This document shows, piece by piece, positions 9,218-18,036 of a stretch of DNA of 64,000 bases. Position numbers and translations under genes: made by a program. The notes under the pieces are model-generated. The model was not told the origin of the DNA, did no database searches, and saw only the letters and a program-made list of their open reading frames with translations. Positions within the stretch are counted from its first letter, which is position 1. The number at the start of each line of letters is the position of its first letter. The DNA comes from Streptomyces sp. M92 (GTDB taxonomy: Bacteria > Actinomycetota > Actinomycetes > Streptomycetales > Streptomycetaceae), in NCBI RefSeq assembly GCF_028473745.1, contig NZ_CP101137.1, positions 6,572,001-6,636,000 of the forward strand, read 5' to 3'.

Positions 9218-11844
9218 TCACCTCTTCGGGCAGTCGGCGCTGCCATGGGTCGTTCCGCCCTGCGGCGATTGAGTGATCACGCAGGGCTTCATCATGCCAG
9301 TTTCAATAGTTCCGTAGTTGTACTCGATTTGGGTGGGGATACCACTGCTGCTGTTGCCGTAGTGCGGGACAACAGATATGGCCAGGTGCTTGCCCGACTT
9401 GATGGCGTTTCTGATCTCCTTCTCCACGCCATGGTTGAGGTACGGGGTGTTGGTCTCCCTGTACTCCGCCACCAGGTTCCGCAGATCTATTCCAGAACCA
9501 CTTGCTGCCGCGGGAATCAGATGGCCGTTGGCGGAAGCATGCCCCTGGGCCTCGATCTCATTCATTTCAGGAGGCTTCGTGGAACTGTTGGTGTTCGTTC
9601 CAGGCGCCTTCCGCCCCTTGTTGTAATCACTCAGATCCAATAGGCCGTATACCCCTGTTGCCCGACACTCATATCTCTTCTCGAAGCTGTCGTAGTAGCG
9701 CTCACGAGGCAGGTATACCGCATGCCCAGTCGGGCTCACACCAGGGCCAATATCACACTTGTTGTCACTGCGGCCGCGGCCATCGTTCTTCCCTCCGGGC
9801 TTGTTGACGGGCGCGGGCAATGCCTTGAGTGCTTGAGCTGGTGCGTACTGCTCCCCGCCGTCTGTGGTGTCGAGCATGTCAAGAGCACCGATGACCAACT
9901 GCCAGCCGTCTCCGGGTTCCCATCCACCGCGCTTGGGGTCCCAGTCCGGCTTGGGTATAGGTCGTGAGGGGGCTGGCTCCGGGTTGCGTCCATTGTTGGG
10001 ATTCTGGTCGATGGGAGGCGGGGGAGGTGTGACGGTGCAGTTGCGGCTGCAGCCGCCTCCGCCGCCGCCTTGGCCTCTGGATGAGCCGGGGTATCCGACT
10101 GGGGATGCGCCGCCCCTGTTGCCGTTGCCGGTGTATACGAGTGCCCACTTGAATCCGGGCTGGCTGGGCCTTCTCGGGGTTCTACCGGTGCCATTGGGGT
10201 CGGGTCTGGTTATGCCACGCCATGCAGAGGTAACAGAGCTGTCCGACCACCCTTGGAGGGCGGTGCTGAGAATCATGCCCCAGGCACTGCGCTTCTTTCC
10301 CCAGCGCCAACCCCAGCTGGCTGCGCTCCAGAGCTGCCCCCAACCGCTGGAGGTATACCAGCCGCCGGAGCTGCCGCTGTAGGGCACTCTTGTGCGGCCG
10401 GGAGCGATGACGTCGTGACCGGAGGGGTCGATGTGGAGTAGCGGAGCCGCGATGCCGTATCCGTAGCGGTTGGCCCGTGCCGAGGGCGATGGGTTGAGTT
10501 GCCAGGTGTCGCGGGAGGCGAAGGAGCCGGTGCCGGGCTGGTACCAGCGGGCTGCCATGTTGACGTCGCCGTTGGCGGGGTCGGTCCAGCCGGACTGGTA
10601 GCGAAGGTCGGGCATGTCGCCGTCGGTGGCGGTGGTGGTGCCGAAGGGGCCGTAGGCGCTGGAGCCGGTGACCTGGAGGCCGTCGGTGGACAGGCCGGCG
10701 ACGAGGTCGGTGTGCCGGTCGGTGAGCGACCACTGCGTGGTGGTGTCGTTGCTGCTGGCCAGCAGGGCACCGGCGGGGGTGCGGCTGTAGTTGGTGGTGC
10801 CGTCGTCAAGGAGGTTGTTGGAGCCGCCGTCGTAACGGAAGGTGGTGGTTCCGTGCTGGGCAACGCGGTCGAGGGAATCGTAGGTGTAGGTCGATGTGCC
10901 GTCGGTGATCTTGCGTTCGAAGGCGTCGAAGGTGAGTGACCGTGCGGTGGTTCCCGTGGTGACTGTGTTGAGGGTGCCGCGTGGTGTGTAGGCGTAGGTG
11001 GAGGAGCCGTCGGTCAGCAGGCGGTTGCGTGCGTCGTAGGTGGCCGTGGCGGTGTCGGCTTTGGTGCGGTTTCCGGCGGCGTCCCACGTGTAGTGGGTGG
11101 TGGTGTCGCCGTGGGTCCAGTAGGGCATGCGTCCGGCCTGGTCGTAGCCGTAGACGTGTTCTCCCGCTCCCGCGGTGCCGCTTGTGTCCTTCCAGGTGAG
11201 CTGGTCGTCCAGGTCGTAGGCGTAGGTGGTGGCCGTGATCTGGGTCTGCTCGTCGGGGGTGGTGACGATGTCGTCGGTGAGGCGTCCGAGGCTGTCGTAG
11301 CCGTAGCTGCGCCGGGCTGACTCGGTCCACTCGGTGGAGCCTTCGGGCTGGATGGCGTACTGCTCCATGAGGGGTCGGCCTGCGGCGTCCCACGAGTACC
11401 AGATGTCGGCGCCGGTCATTTCATTCCACAGCCACTCGAGCCGCCCGGCGGGGCCGTAGCCGTAGCTGGTGGTGTTCTTGGCGTCCGTGCGTTCGGTCAT
11501 GTTGCCGTCGGCGTCGTAGGTGTAGCTGACCGTTCCGGAGGGGCCGTCCGCGGTGAGGAGCTGTCCGCGGTCGTTGTAGGTGTAGGTGTTGTGGCTGAGG
11601 GGGCCTGCGACGCCGACGGAGGTCAGCCGGCCGGCGAGGTCGTAGCCCAGGGTGCGGTCCGCGGTGGTCGCCTCGGCTCCGGTGCCGGTCTCGTGGATGA
11701 GGCGGCCGAGGCCGTCGTAGGTGCTCTGTCGTTTGACGCCGCCCGGAAGGTGTTCGGTGACGGCCTGGTCGGCCTTGTCGTAGACGGTGGTCCAGGTGCG
11801 GTCTGCGGCGTCAGGGTGTGCGGTGGTGGGTGGTTCGATGGTGC
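9218..11844 (-). pseudogene. RHS/YD-repeat polymorphic toxin with DNA/RNA nuclease tip, 5'-truncated
   Basis: About 875 residues remain. Many YD repeats (such as YDGLGRLIHETG, YGYDSLGRLT, YDARNRLLTDGS) lead to the RHS core ending ANRYGYGIAAPLLHIDPSGH, after which a proline/glycine-rich linker and the variable tip follow. The tip has EAQGHASANGHLIPAAASG and GIDLRNLVAEY, resembling DNA/RNA non-specific endonuclease toxins. The gene lacks its secretion N-terminus: upstream of about 11844 the sequence changes abruptly to an amino-acid permease in another frame. The open frame to 12133 is therefore accidental. This is an orphan toxin module, possibly a donor for tip exchange. Confidence 0.82.
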
Positions 11845-12471
11845 CGCCGAGATCGCCCCCAGCGTGGACTGTCCGCTGGCGTTGAAGGGGCCGAAGTTGT
11901 CCGGGTCGACGAACAGCCCAATGGTGGCCATGAAGATCAGCAGTACGAACTTCACCACGGTCGTGATCACCTGAAAGACGCCCGTGTTCCGCACGCCGGT
12001 GAGGTTGACGGTTGCGGGGATCCACAGTCCCACCAGGGCGATCAACACCGAACCGCCCACCTGGTGGCTGGTGTTGACGAACACTTCGACGTACCCAACC
12101 CAGGCCACCACGATCGCCGCGTTGCCGGCCCACGCGGTGATTCAGTACGACCAGGCGTTGAGGAACCCGGCGAACTCCCCGAACGCTTCCCGGGCGTACA
12201 CGTAAGGTCCGCCGCTGGACGAGGTGCGCTTGGACAGCGCTCCGAACGTCATTGCCAGCGCCAGGGCGCCGACCGTGACCGCCGCGAAAGCCACGAGGGA
12301 GATCGGCCCGTACGGCGCGAGTGCAGACGGAAGCGCGAAGACGCCGGTCCCGATGATGCTGCCGATCACCAGGGCGGTGGCTGCCGGCAAGCCCAGCGAG
12401 GATTTCGCACTGGGACGGCGATCCGTGCCTGTCCCACCCGGGGACTCGGATTCTCTTGAGGTCGAGGGCAT
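11845..12471 (-). pseudogene. APC-family amino-acid permease, N-terminal fragment with a stop codon
   Basis: From ATG 12471 the frame encodes an amino-acid/polyamine antiporter start (SSLGLPAATALVIGSIIGTG, FALPSALAPYGPISLVAF, SSSGGPYVYAREAFGEF, GFLNAWSY). A TGA at 12142-12144 interrupts it exactly where relatives have Trp (WSY-stop-ITAWAGNAAI), so a single TGG to TGA change. The frame then continues as permease (VGGSVLIALVGLWIPATVNL, VFQVITTVVKFVLLIFMATI, FGPFNASGQSTLGAISA) until about 11845, where it abuts RHS sequence. It is doubly inactivated. Confidence 0.82.
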
Positions 12472-13144
12472 GGCAGCACTCCTGGTGTCGGCCGTTTTCA
12501 GCAGGCGAGTCGATCTATGACTGATCCTGCTGCGGCGTGAGCGCGCCGATCAGTGGCTACCGGTCCACCGACGAAGGCCGATGGTCCCTGTGATCGCTTC
12601 CGACCGGCCCACGGAACCGCGGTACCACTCGTGAATGCCCGCTCCTTTCGCGAGACGTCGGGGACTCGTCCTGATGCACGCCTGGTCGAGCGCAATTGCA
12701 AAGCACGCGCACCCCGGAAGCCTCACCGGAACGCGGACCGCATGAGGTGCCAACCACACCGTGCTTGCAAGCGCTGCCGACTACATGACGAAGCCGCGCC
12801 GTAGCGTTCCGGCGCGGCTTCGTCGTCCGCGAGATTCGTGCGGTGGTCCGTCAGAGCGGCTCGCGGCGGTGCCCCACCGATCACCCGCCTATCACACAGC
12901 GATCACGAACTGGGCGGCCCATACCCACCCAGGAAGCTCTGACCTGCACTCTTATGGCCGCCGTGGACTGGCGTAGACGTCCATAGACGGCTTCTACAAC
13001 CTGTGCCATGTGGTACCGCACATGCGGCGACTCCCATCCGACGTCACCCTTTCAGCAAGATCCGGACCATACGCGGACCAACTGAGCCACGAAGGCTACC
13101 TTTTGCGCCATCACCACTGGTCAGGGGCGCGCAAGCGCTGTACC
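12472..13144. other. Right end of island, no gene seen
   Basis: Short open frames here are arginine-rich and overlap on both strands without family signal. The only clear structure is the terminator-like hairpin at 12788-12823. The 56-bp repeat starts at 13145. Confidence 0.6.
12788..12823. terminator. Strong bidirectional hairpin
   Basis: ACGAAGCCGCGCC at 12788-12800 pairs perfectly with GGCGCGGCTTCGT at 12811-12823 around a 10-base loop. The isolated 13-bp stem in a gene-free stretch suggests a transcription terminator left from a lost gene. Confidence 0.65.
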
Positions 13145-13200
13145 ACCAGCAGACGAAGAACCTCCTGGTGTCGTACTCACCGAAGAAGCTGGGCTTCTTC
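13145..13200 (+). repeat. Right copy of 56-bp direct repeat (island attachment site)
   Basis: An exact copy of 6002-6057. It is the displaced original 3' end of the aldehyde dehydrogenase gene, encoding the same C-terminal residues without a promoter or start. The base after LGFF codons is G instead of T, so the TAG stop of the left copy reads GAG here. Confidence 0.92.
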
Positions 13201-13213
13201 GAGAGACTCGGAC

Positions 13214-13253
13214 AAGGGCGCCTGACGGGGGAGAACGCCCGGCAGGCGCCTTC
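13214..13253 (+). terminator. Original terminator of the aldehyde dehydrogenase gene
   Basis: GGCGCCTG at 13217-13224 pairs with CAGGCGCC at 13243-13250, with flanking A and T residues. It occupies the same place after the repeat as the hairpin at 6069-6113 after the left copy. Confidence 0.6.
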
Positions 13254-13430
13254 CTCGGCCCGCGAAGGAGTGTGGCCGACCGTCGTGAGGGCACCCTCCG
13301 CCCGGCGTGCGAGCCCGCCCAGCCACCCGTACCGGGGGAACGAGCCGGGGGTCCGACGCACGTGAGCGGCGCGAGCCCGGCGTGTCCCGGCGGGCCGTTA
13401 CGGCCACCGGGCGCAGGGCACCCGGCGGCC

Positions 13431-14219
13431 ATGGCATTCACACACGGAACGCACCGTTCGGGCGGCGTCGGCCGGGGACAGGCCGCAGCCCTCGGCATCG
13501 GTGCCGCGGCGGGCGTGACGGCCGCCGCCGGGCTCCTGCTCGGCCGCAAGGCGGCCACGATCGGCAAGGTCGGCAAGGGCCACCCCCTCAAGCACCGCGC
13601 GCTGGACCTGGCGGCCGGCGCGATGCAGCCGAAGTACCCGATCGACGCGATGAGCACCTACCTCAACGGCTTCCACATGTACGCCGACGACATGGGCAGG
13701 CAGGTGGAGGCCACGCACTTCTGCATCCATCTCCAGCACGACCTGCACCAGTGCGTGATCTTCGACCGCAACGCCCCCGACGCCCGGCTGATCGGCATCG
13801 AGTACATCATCAGCGAGGAACGCTTCCGCAGTCTGCCCGAGAACGAGAAGCGGCTGTGGCACAGCCACCACTACGAGGTGAAGTCCGGCATCCTCACCGC
13901 GCCCGGCATCCCCGACCTGGCCGAGCACGCCTACTTCGAGGACCTCGTGACCACCTACGGGAAGACCTTCCACACGTGGCAGTACGACCGCGACGACTTC
14001 CCGTACGGCATCCCGCAGCTGATGATGGGATTCACCGAGGACGGGCAGGCCTCGGACGAGATGGTGCGGGCGCGGGACGAGCGGCTCGGCCTCTCGACGG
14101 CCCGCAAGCGGCGCAACCGGGAGGACATCCCGATGCCGGAGGTGGCTCCCGGTGCCAACGCGTGGGAGAGCGGCCGGACGGTGCAGACACGCGTCGAGGA
14201 GACGGATCTCAAGCGCTGA
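13431..14219 (+). CDS. DUF1264 family protein (oil-body-associated protein-like)
   Basis: A 262-residue protein. A hydrophobic stretch at about residues 20-45 (AAALGIGAAAGVTAAAGLLL) could be a signal or anchor; the rest is the DUF1264 domain with GFHMYADDMGRQVEATHFCI, HLQHDLHQCVIFD, LIGIEYIISEERF, WHSHHYEVKSG and the C-terminal TFHTWQYDRDD. The plant homologues bind oil bodies; the bacterial role is not established. ATG 13431 is chosen because domain-like sequence begins there. It is the first host gene after the island. Confidence 0.8.
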   Translation: MAFTHGTHRSGGVGRGQAAALGIGAAAGVTAAAGLLLGRKAATIGKVGKGHPLKHRALDLAAGAMQPKYPIDAMSTYLNGFHMYADDMGRQVEATHFCIHLQHDLHQCVIFDRNAPDARLIGIEYIISEERFRSLPENEKRLWHSHHYEVKSGILTAPGIPDLAEHAYFEDLVTTYGKTFHTWQYDRDDFPYGIPQLMMGFTEDGQASDEMVRARDERLGLSTARKRRNREDIPMPEVAPGANAWESGRTVQTRVEETDLKR

Positions 14220-14224
14220 TCCGC

Positions 14225-14638
14225 TCAGCCGGCCAGCACCTCGGTGTTCTGGCCGGCGTGCAGCAGCCAGCGCCCGTCGTCCTGCCTTGTCATGACGTAC
14301 AGTGGCGCGCCCTCCGTGTCGCCCTCGGCCGAGTGGTAGACCTGCCGGACCTTCACCGCCGCCACGTCGGGCCGCAGGAACTGCACGTGGACGGCCTCGT
14401 AGGTGACGTCGCCGTCCCACGTGGCGTTCGGCAGCACGGCGCGGGTGAAGTCGGCGATCGCGTCGAAGCCGAGGAGGACCTTGCCGTGGGCGGTCGTCCA
14501 CAGCGCGTCCGGGTGGAAGAGGGCGAGGAAGCCTTCGGCGTCCTTGGCCCGCTGGGTGCGTTGGACGGTGGCCACGACCTGCCGGATCGCCTCGATGTCG
14601 GCCGCGGCGGCGGTGCTCTGTGCGGTGTCGGTGTTCAT
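14225..14638 (-). CDS. SnoaL-like / DUF4440 (NTF2-fold) protein
   Basis: A 137-residue single-domain protein with the NTF2-like pattern: a first helix (ADIEAIRQVVATVQRTQRAK), DAEGFLALFHPDALWTT, an AIADFTRAVLP helix, and closing strands (VAAVKVRQVYHS, GAPLYVMTRQDDGRWLLHAGQNTEV). Family members are small isomerases, cyclases or ligand-binding proteins; the substrate cannot be predicted. It is convergent with the DUF1264 gene, leaving five bases between the stops. The frame also extends upstream of ATG 14638 without family signal. Confidence 0.8.
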   Translation of the reverse strand: MNTDTAQSTAAAADIEAIRQVVATVQRTQRAKDAEGFLALFHPDALWTTAHGKVLLGFDAIADFTRAVLPNATWDGDVTYEAVHVQFLRPDVAAVKVRQVYHSAEGDTEGAPLYVMTRQDDGRWLLHAGQNTEVLAG

Positions 14639-14672
14639 GCGGGCCAGCGTGCTACCTCGAGTCCGGTTGAGG

Positions 14673-15452
14673 TCAAGGGCCGAGGGGCAGGAGGGCGGCG
14701 GGCCGCGCGGGCCGGCCGAGGCGGACGCGCACGCCCGGCGAGTACAGCACGCTGACGGGGGCGGCGGTGGGGGTGGGGACCCCGGCGGTGGGGGTGGGGA
14801 CCCCGGCGGCCGCCACCAGGTTCTCGTCGCAGGTGAGGAGCTCGGCGCCGTACAGGGGCCAGCGGGGGTGGTGGTTGGGCAGGTACGCCGCCCCGCCGGG
14901 GAACGCGTTGTGCATGCCCCAGCGGGCCGTGAGGAAGTGCTCCAGCCCCGTGGGCTCGCGGATGTGCTCACCGGTGCGGACGACGACGCGGCTGTACGCC
15001 CCGCGCGGGCCGGGCCATCGGCGGGAGCTCGTGTAGGTCAGAGTGTCACCGGCGGAGCGGACGCTCATGCGGGACCACACGTAGGGCAGCCGGAAGAGGA
15101 GGCGCCCCATCGCCACCGGGACCAGCCGCGAGGCGTCCATCGACCGGAAGACCACCCCGCGTCGGCCGTGGGCGTCTACCGAGTACAGGCGCACGTTGGT
15201 CTCCGGGAACGAGCCGAGGTAGGGCACCCCGGGCAGCCGGAACCAGCCGACCCGGTGCATCCGGAAGGCGACGAGTCCGACGTACGTCGGCCCGTCGTAC
15301 GTGTCGGGGACGGTGCCGCGCGGCATCAGGTGCGCCACGGCGGCCGGCTCGACGGCCCAGTGGACGAAGGCCAGGTCGAGCCACTCCTGGGTGAGCAGCG
15401 GTGTCCTTGTCGGCTCGGGCGCGTCGGGAGTCACGGGGGTGGGCTTCTGCAC
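14673..15452 (-). CDS. DUF2071 (YqjF-like) family protein
   Basis: A 259-residue cytosolic protein of the DUF2071 family, function unknown. Typical segments are LTQEWLDLAFVHWAVEP, LMPRGTVPDTYDGPTYVGLV, FRMHRVGWFRLPGVPYLGSF, ETNVRLYSVDAHGRRGVVF, SMDASRLVPVAM and YLPNHHPRWPLY. The start is taken as GTG 15452, where homology begins; the site has only a weak ribosome-binding sequence. A 21-bp tandem duplication near the 3' end adds a repeated AGVPTPT to the protein. It is divergent from the MerR-clamp gene. Confidence 0.78.
   Translation of the reverse strand: MQKPTPVTPDAPEPTRTPLLTQEWLDLAFVHWAVEPAAVAHLMPRGTVPDTYDGPTYVGLVAFRMHRVGWFRLPGVPYLGSFPETNVRLYSVDAHGRRGVVFRSMDASRLVPVAMGRLLFRLPYVWSRMSVRSAGDTLTYTSSRRWPGPRGAYSRVVVRTGEHIREPTGLEHFLTARWGMHNAFPGGAAYLPNHHPRWPLYGAELLTCDENLVAAAGVPTPTAGVPTPTAAPVSVLYSPGVRVRLGRPARPAALLPLGP
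14763..14804. repeat. 21-bp tandem duplication within the DUF2071 gene
   Basis: GGCGGTGGGGGTGGGGACCCC occurs twice in a row (14763-14783, 14784-14804), giving the tandem peptide AGVPTPT. It stays in frame. Confidence 0.85.
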
Positions 15453-15504
15453 GGCGCCAGAATGGCAGACGACCGGGACGGGCGCGGGGCTCTCGGGGAC
15501 GGGA

Positions 15505-15524
15505 TTGACCCTCGACCTGGTCAA
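15505..15524 (+). promoter_or_regulatory. Palindromic operator/promoter of the MerR-type gene
   Basis: TTGACC (15505-15510) and GGTCAA (15519-15524) are perfect inverted repeats around an 8-base spacer, 19 bp before GTG 15543. MerR-type regulators bind such dyads within stretched promoters, so autoregulation is likely. No clear -10 can be assigned. Confidence 0.55.
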
Positions 15525-15542
15525 GGGCCCACAGTCACGGAC

Positions 15543-16640
15543 GTGGAGAGCGAGATGCGCAGCATTGGGGAGATGGCCGGCGACAGCGGCCTGGGCGTGA
15601 GCGCCCTGCGGTTCTACGACCGTGCCGGTGTGCTGGTCCCCGCCTGGGTGGACCCGGTCAGCGGCTACCGCTGGTACGCGCCGGAGCAGCTGGACGAGGC
15701 GCGGCTGCTGGCGCGGCTGCGCCGGGCCGGCATGCCCTTGGCGGACATCCGGCTGGTACTGGCCGGCTGGTCCGGCTCCGACACCGACCTGGTGCGCGGG
15801 CTCCTCCAGGCGCACCTCGGCCGACTCGAAGGAGGGCTGGCCGCCGCCCGCACCGAGTTCTCCGCGATCCGGACACTGCTCGACCAGAGGGAGAACCCCA
15901 TGACCACCGCTCCGCGCACCACCACCGCCCGCCTGTCCGTGTCCGCGCCCGAGCTGGCCGCCGCGCTGGACGCGGTCCGCTACGCGGCGAGCTCCGACCC
16001 CGGGCTGCCCATGCTCGGCGGTGTCCTGTTCGACGTGGAGGGCGACACCCTTCACCTCGTGGCCACCGACCGCTACCGGATGGCCGTGGCCCGGATCGGC
16101 ACCGTCGGTCACACGGGGCCGCGCGTGCAGGTGACCGTGCCCGTCCCGCTCGCCGACGCGATGCGCGCGCTGCTGGACGGGGACGAGCCCGTCGGTCTCA
16201 CCGTGGACGGTGACCGGGTGGCGCTGGAGGCCGGGGACCGTCAGGCGGCCGGGCAGTGCCTCGCCCAGGACTTCCCCGACTACCGCCGGCTCGTCCACCT
16301 GCCGGCCGGACGGCGGTCCCTCGTCGGGACGGCGGCCTTCCGCGAGGAGCTGGAGTCCGGTCCCGTCCGCCCGGGCGTGGCGCGCGAGCAGGGTGACACG
16401 TCCGGCGACGTCAGTGTGCTCGGGATCGCGGACGACGGCACGGTCACCGTCCGCGAGGACAAGGACGGCGACGGGAGCCGCGTCGCCGTCGACCGGGGAT
16501 TCCTGCTGGACGCGATCGCCGCCGCGGGCGGAGACCGGCTGGTGCTGGAATTCGGTGCCCCCACCGCTCCCGTGGCGATCCGCCGTGCGGCCGACGAGAC
16601 GACGTTCACGCTGCTCATGCCGGTCCGGCTGGACGACTGA
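15543..16640 (+). CDS. MerR-family regulator fused to a DNA polymerase III beta-clamp-like domain
   Basis: A 365-residue two-domain protein. Residues 1-75 form a MerR helix-turn-helix (MAGDSGLGVSALRFYDRAGV, SGYRWYAPEQLDEARLLARL), followed by a coiled-coil helix to about 118. From about residue 125 it resembles a DnaN fold: LSVSAPELAAALDAVRYAAS, LPMLGGVLFDVEGDTLHLVATDRYRMAV, and the closing TFTLLMPVRLDD. It is too short for the three domains of a true clamp (about 370 residues alone), so the clamp part is probably a ligand or dimer module. GTG 15543 or ATG 15555 may be the start. Confidence 0.82.
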   Translation: MESEMRSIGEMAGDSGLGVSALRFYDRAGVLVPAWVDPVSGYRWYAPEQLDEARLLARLRRAGMPLADIRLVLAGWSGSDTDLVRGLLQAHLGRLEGGLAAARTEFSAIRTLLDQRENPMTTAPRTTTARLSVSAPELAAALDAVRYAASSDPGLPMLGGVLFDVEGDTLHLVATDRYRMAVARIGTVGHTGPRVQVTVPVPLADAMRALLDGDEPVGLTVDGDRVALEAGDRQAAGQCLAQDFPDYRRLVHLPAGRRSLVGTAAFREELESGPVRPGVAREQGDTSGDVSVLGIADDGTVTVREDKDGDGSRVAVDRGFLLDAIAAAGGDRLVLEFGAPTAPVAIRRAADETTFTLLMPVRLDD

Positions 16641-16769
16641 CGGCCGGGCGCCGCCGGCCCGGCACACGCCGGTTCCGTGAGTCGGTCCTCGGCCACCTCC
16701 TCCCCGATCCGTCGGCCGGGCCGGGAAAGTGACCGTAGTATCGAACGATCTCGTCGGGGGGAGGCGCGC

Positions 16770-17795
16770 ATGGGCAGGCAGCGTCCCGGTACGCCCACAC
16801 TGGAGGAGGTGGCCGCCCTCGCCGGTGTGGGGCGGGGCACCGTCTCGAGGGTCGTCAACAACGCCGCGGGCGTGCGGGACTCGACGCGCCGCGCCGTGCA
16901 GCGGGCCATCGCGGAACTGGGGTACGTCCCGAATCTGGCGGCCCGTTCCCTGGCCGGGCACCGTGCGGACGCCGTCGCGCTGGTCATGACGGAGCCCGAC
17001 TGGCGGCTGTTCGGGGAACCGTTCTTCACCGAGATCGTGCATGCCGTCGGCGACGCCCTCACCGACACGCCGGTGCAGTTGCTGCTCACCCTGGTCCGCA
17101 CGGACACCGAGCGGCAGCGCTTCGTCGAGTACGCGCGCGGCGGCCGGGTGGACGGCGTACTGCTGATGTCCGTGCGCGCCGAGGACCCGCTGCCGGACAT
17201 GCTCGCCAAGGCGGGACTGCCGACGGTGATGCTGGGGCGGCGCTCCGGCGACGAGAGCGTCACATACGTCGACGCGGACAACGCCGGCGGCGCGCGCTGC
17301 GCGGTCACCCACCTGCTGAACGGCGGCCGGGGCACGATCGGGGCCGTCACCGGACCGCTCGACATGTACGTCGCCCAGTGCCGCCTGCGCGGTTACCGGG
17401 AGGCCCTGGAGCTGGCGGGGCGGGAGGTCAGGGATTCGTTGGTCGTCGAGGGTGACGACTTCACGGAGGAGAGCGGACGCCGGGCGACGACCGAGCTGAT
17501 GGCCCGGCATCCCGGCCTCGACGCGGTCTTCGCCGCCTCGGACACCCTGGCCGCGGGGGCGCTGGGCGCGCTGCGCGCGGCGGGCAGGCGGGTGCCGCAG
17601 GACGTGGCGGTGATCGGCTTCGACGACTTCCATCCCGCCCGTCCCACGGAGCCGCCCCTGACGACGGTCCGGCAGCCGCTGGAGGAGATCGGCCGGACCA
17701 TGGTGCGGCTGCTGCTGGAGGAGATGGAGGACTCCCCCGTCGCCTGGCGGCATGTCATCCTCCGTACGGAGCTGGTCCTGCGGGCCTCCGCCTGA
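16770..17795 (+). CDS. cebR: LacI-family repressor, CebR-like, of the cellulose/cellobiose genes
   Basis: A 341-residue LacI-type repressor: an N-terminal HTH (LEEVAALAGVGRGTVSRVVN) with hinge helix PNLAARSLA, then a periplasmic-binding-like domain (DAVALVMTEPDW, GRVDGVLLMSV, AVTHLLNGGRGTIGAVTG, VAVIGFDDFHPARPTEPPLT). GGGGGGAGG lies six bases before ATG 16770. Downstream and before celB are two copies of TGGGAGCGCTCCCR, the CebR operator known in Streptomyces, so this repressor very likely controls the cellulase genes and is released by cello-oligosaccharides. The symbol is inferred from context; the chromosomal cebEFG regulator could be another gene. Confidence 0.72.
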   Translation: MGRQRPGTPTLEEVAALAGVGRGTVSRVVNNAAGVRDSTRRAVQRAIAELGYVPNLAARSLAGHRADAVALVMTEPDWRLFGEPFFTEIVHAVGDALTDTPVQLLLTLVRTDTERQRFVEYARGGRVDGVLLMSVRAEDPLPDMLAKAGLPTVMLGRRSGDESVTYVDADNAGGARCAVTHLLNGGRGTIGAVTGPLDMYVAQCRLRGYREALELAGREVRDSLVVEGDDFTEESGRRATTELMARHPGLDAVFAASDTLAAGALGALRAAGRRVPQDVAVIGFDDFHPARPTEPPLTTVRQPLEEIGRTMVRLLLEEMEDSPVAWRHVILRTELVLRASA

Positions 17796-17820
17796 CGCTC
17801 GCCGCCCCGTTCACCGACGG

Positions 17821-17840
17821 CCCCGGGAGCGCTCCCGGGG
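17821..17840. promoter_or_regulatory. 20-bp palindrome after the LacI-type gene: operator or terminator
   Basis: CCCCGGGAGCGCTCCCGGGG is a perfect palindrome containing the GGGAGCGCTCCC core of the CebR operators. It lies 25 bp after the repressor's stop and could act as a terminator hairpin, a third binding site, or both. Confidence 0.6.
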
Positions 17841-17907
17841 CGTTCCCGGCCGCACCGCTCCCACCTGCCGCTTCGAAAATTCTTCGACGATGCCGGTGCG
17901 CACAGTC

Positions 17908-17936
17908 TTGTCAGGAACATGAACGGCTTCTACAGT
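17908..17936 (+). promoter_or_regulatory. Promoter of celB
   Basis: TTGTCA (17908-17913) and TACAGT (17931-17936) are separated by 17 bases, a good match to the housekeeping sigma consensus. The two CebR-like operators begin 18 bp downstream of the -10, so bound repressor would block elongation or clearance. Confidence 0.65.
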
Positions 17937-17953
17937 CCCCTGCAACCGGTAAG

Positions 17954-17967
17954 TGGGAGCGCTCCCA
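17954..17967 (+). promoter_or_regulatory. CebR-type operator 1
   Basis: TGGGAGCGCTCCCA, a perfect 14-bp palindrome identical to the published CebR box of Streptomyces. It lies in the leader of celB, with its centre 26 bp from the second site. Confidence 0.88.
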
Positions 17968-17979
17968 TCAGTGGGGAGT

Positions 17980-17993
17980 TGGGAGCGCTCCCG
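17980..17993 (+). promoter_or_regulatory. CebR-type operator 2
   Basis: TGGGAGCGCTCCCG, differing from the perfect box only at the last base. The tandem arrangement with operator 1 suggests cooperative repression of celB. Confidence 0.85.
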
Positions 17994-18036
17994 CACCGGT
18001 CCCTCCATCCCCCCGCACCCTCCCGGAGAGGCCCCC

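Noticed and set aside
11845..12133. RHS protein starting at 12133
   Set aside because: The first residues are an out-of-frame reading of permease DNA; real RHS similarity starts at about 11844.
13003..13365. Small gene containing the dehydrogenase C-terminus at the right repeat
   Set aside because: It is the displaced 3' end without a start or promoter, followed by non-coding frame.
14403..15543. Upstream extension of the MerR-clamp frame
   Set aside because: It overlaps the SnoaL-like and DUF2071 genes and has no domain signal; the MerR domain starts at 15543.
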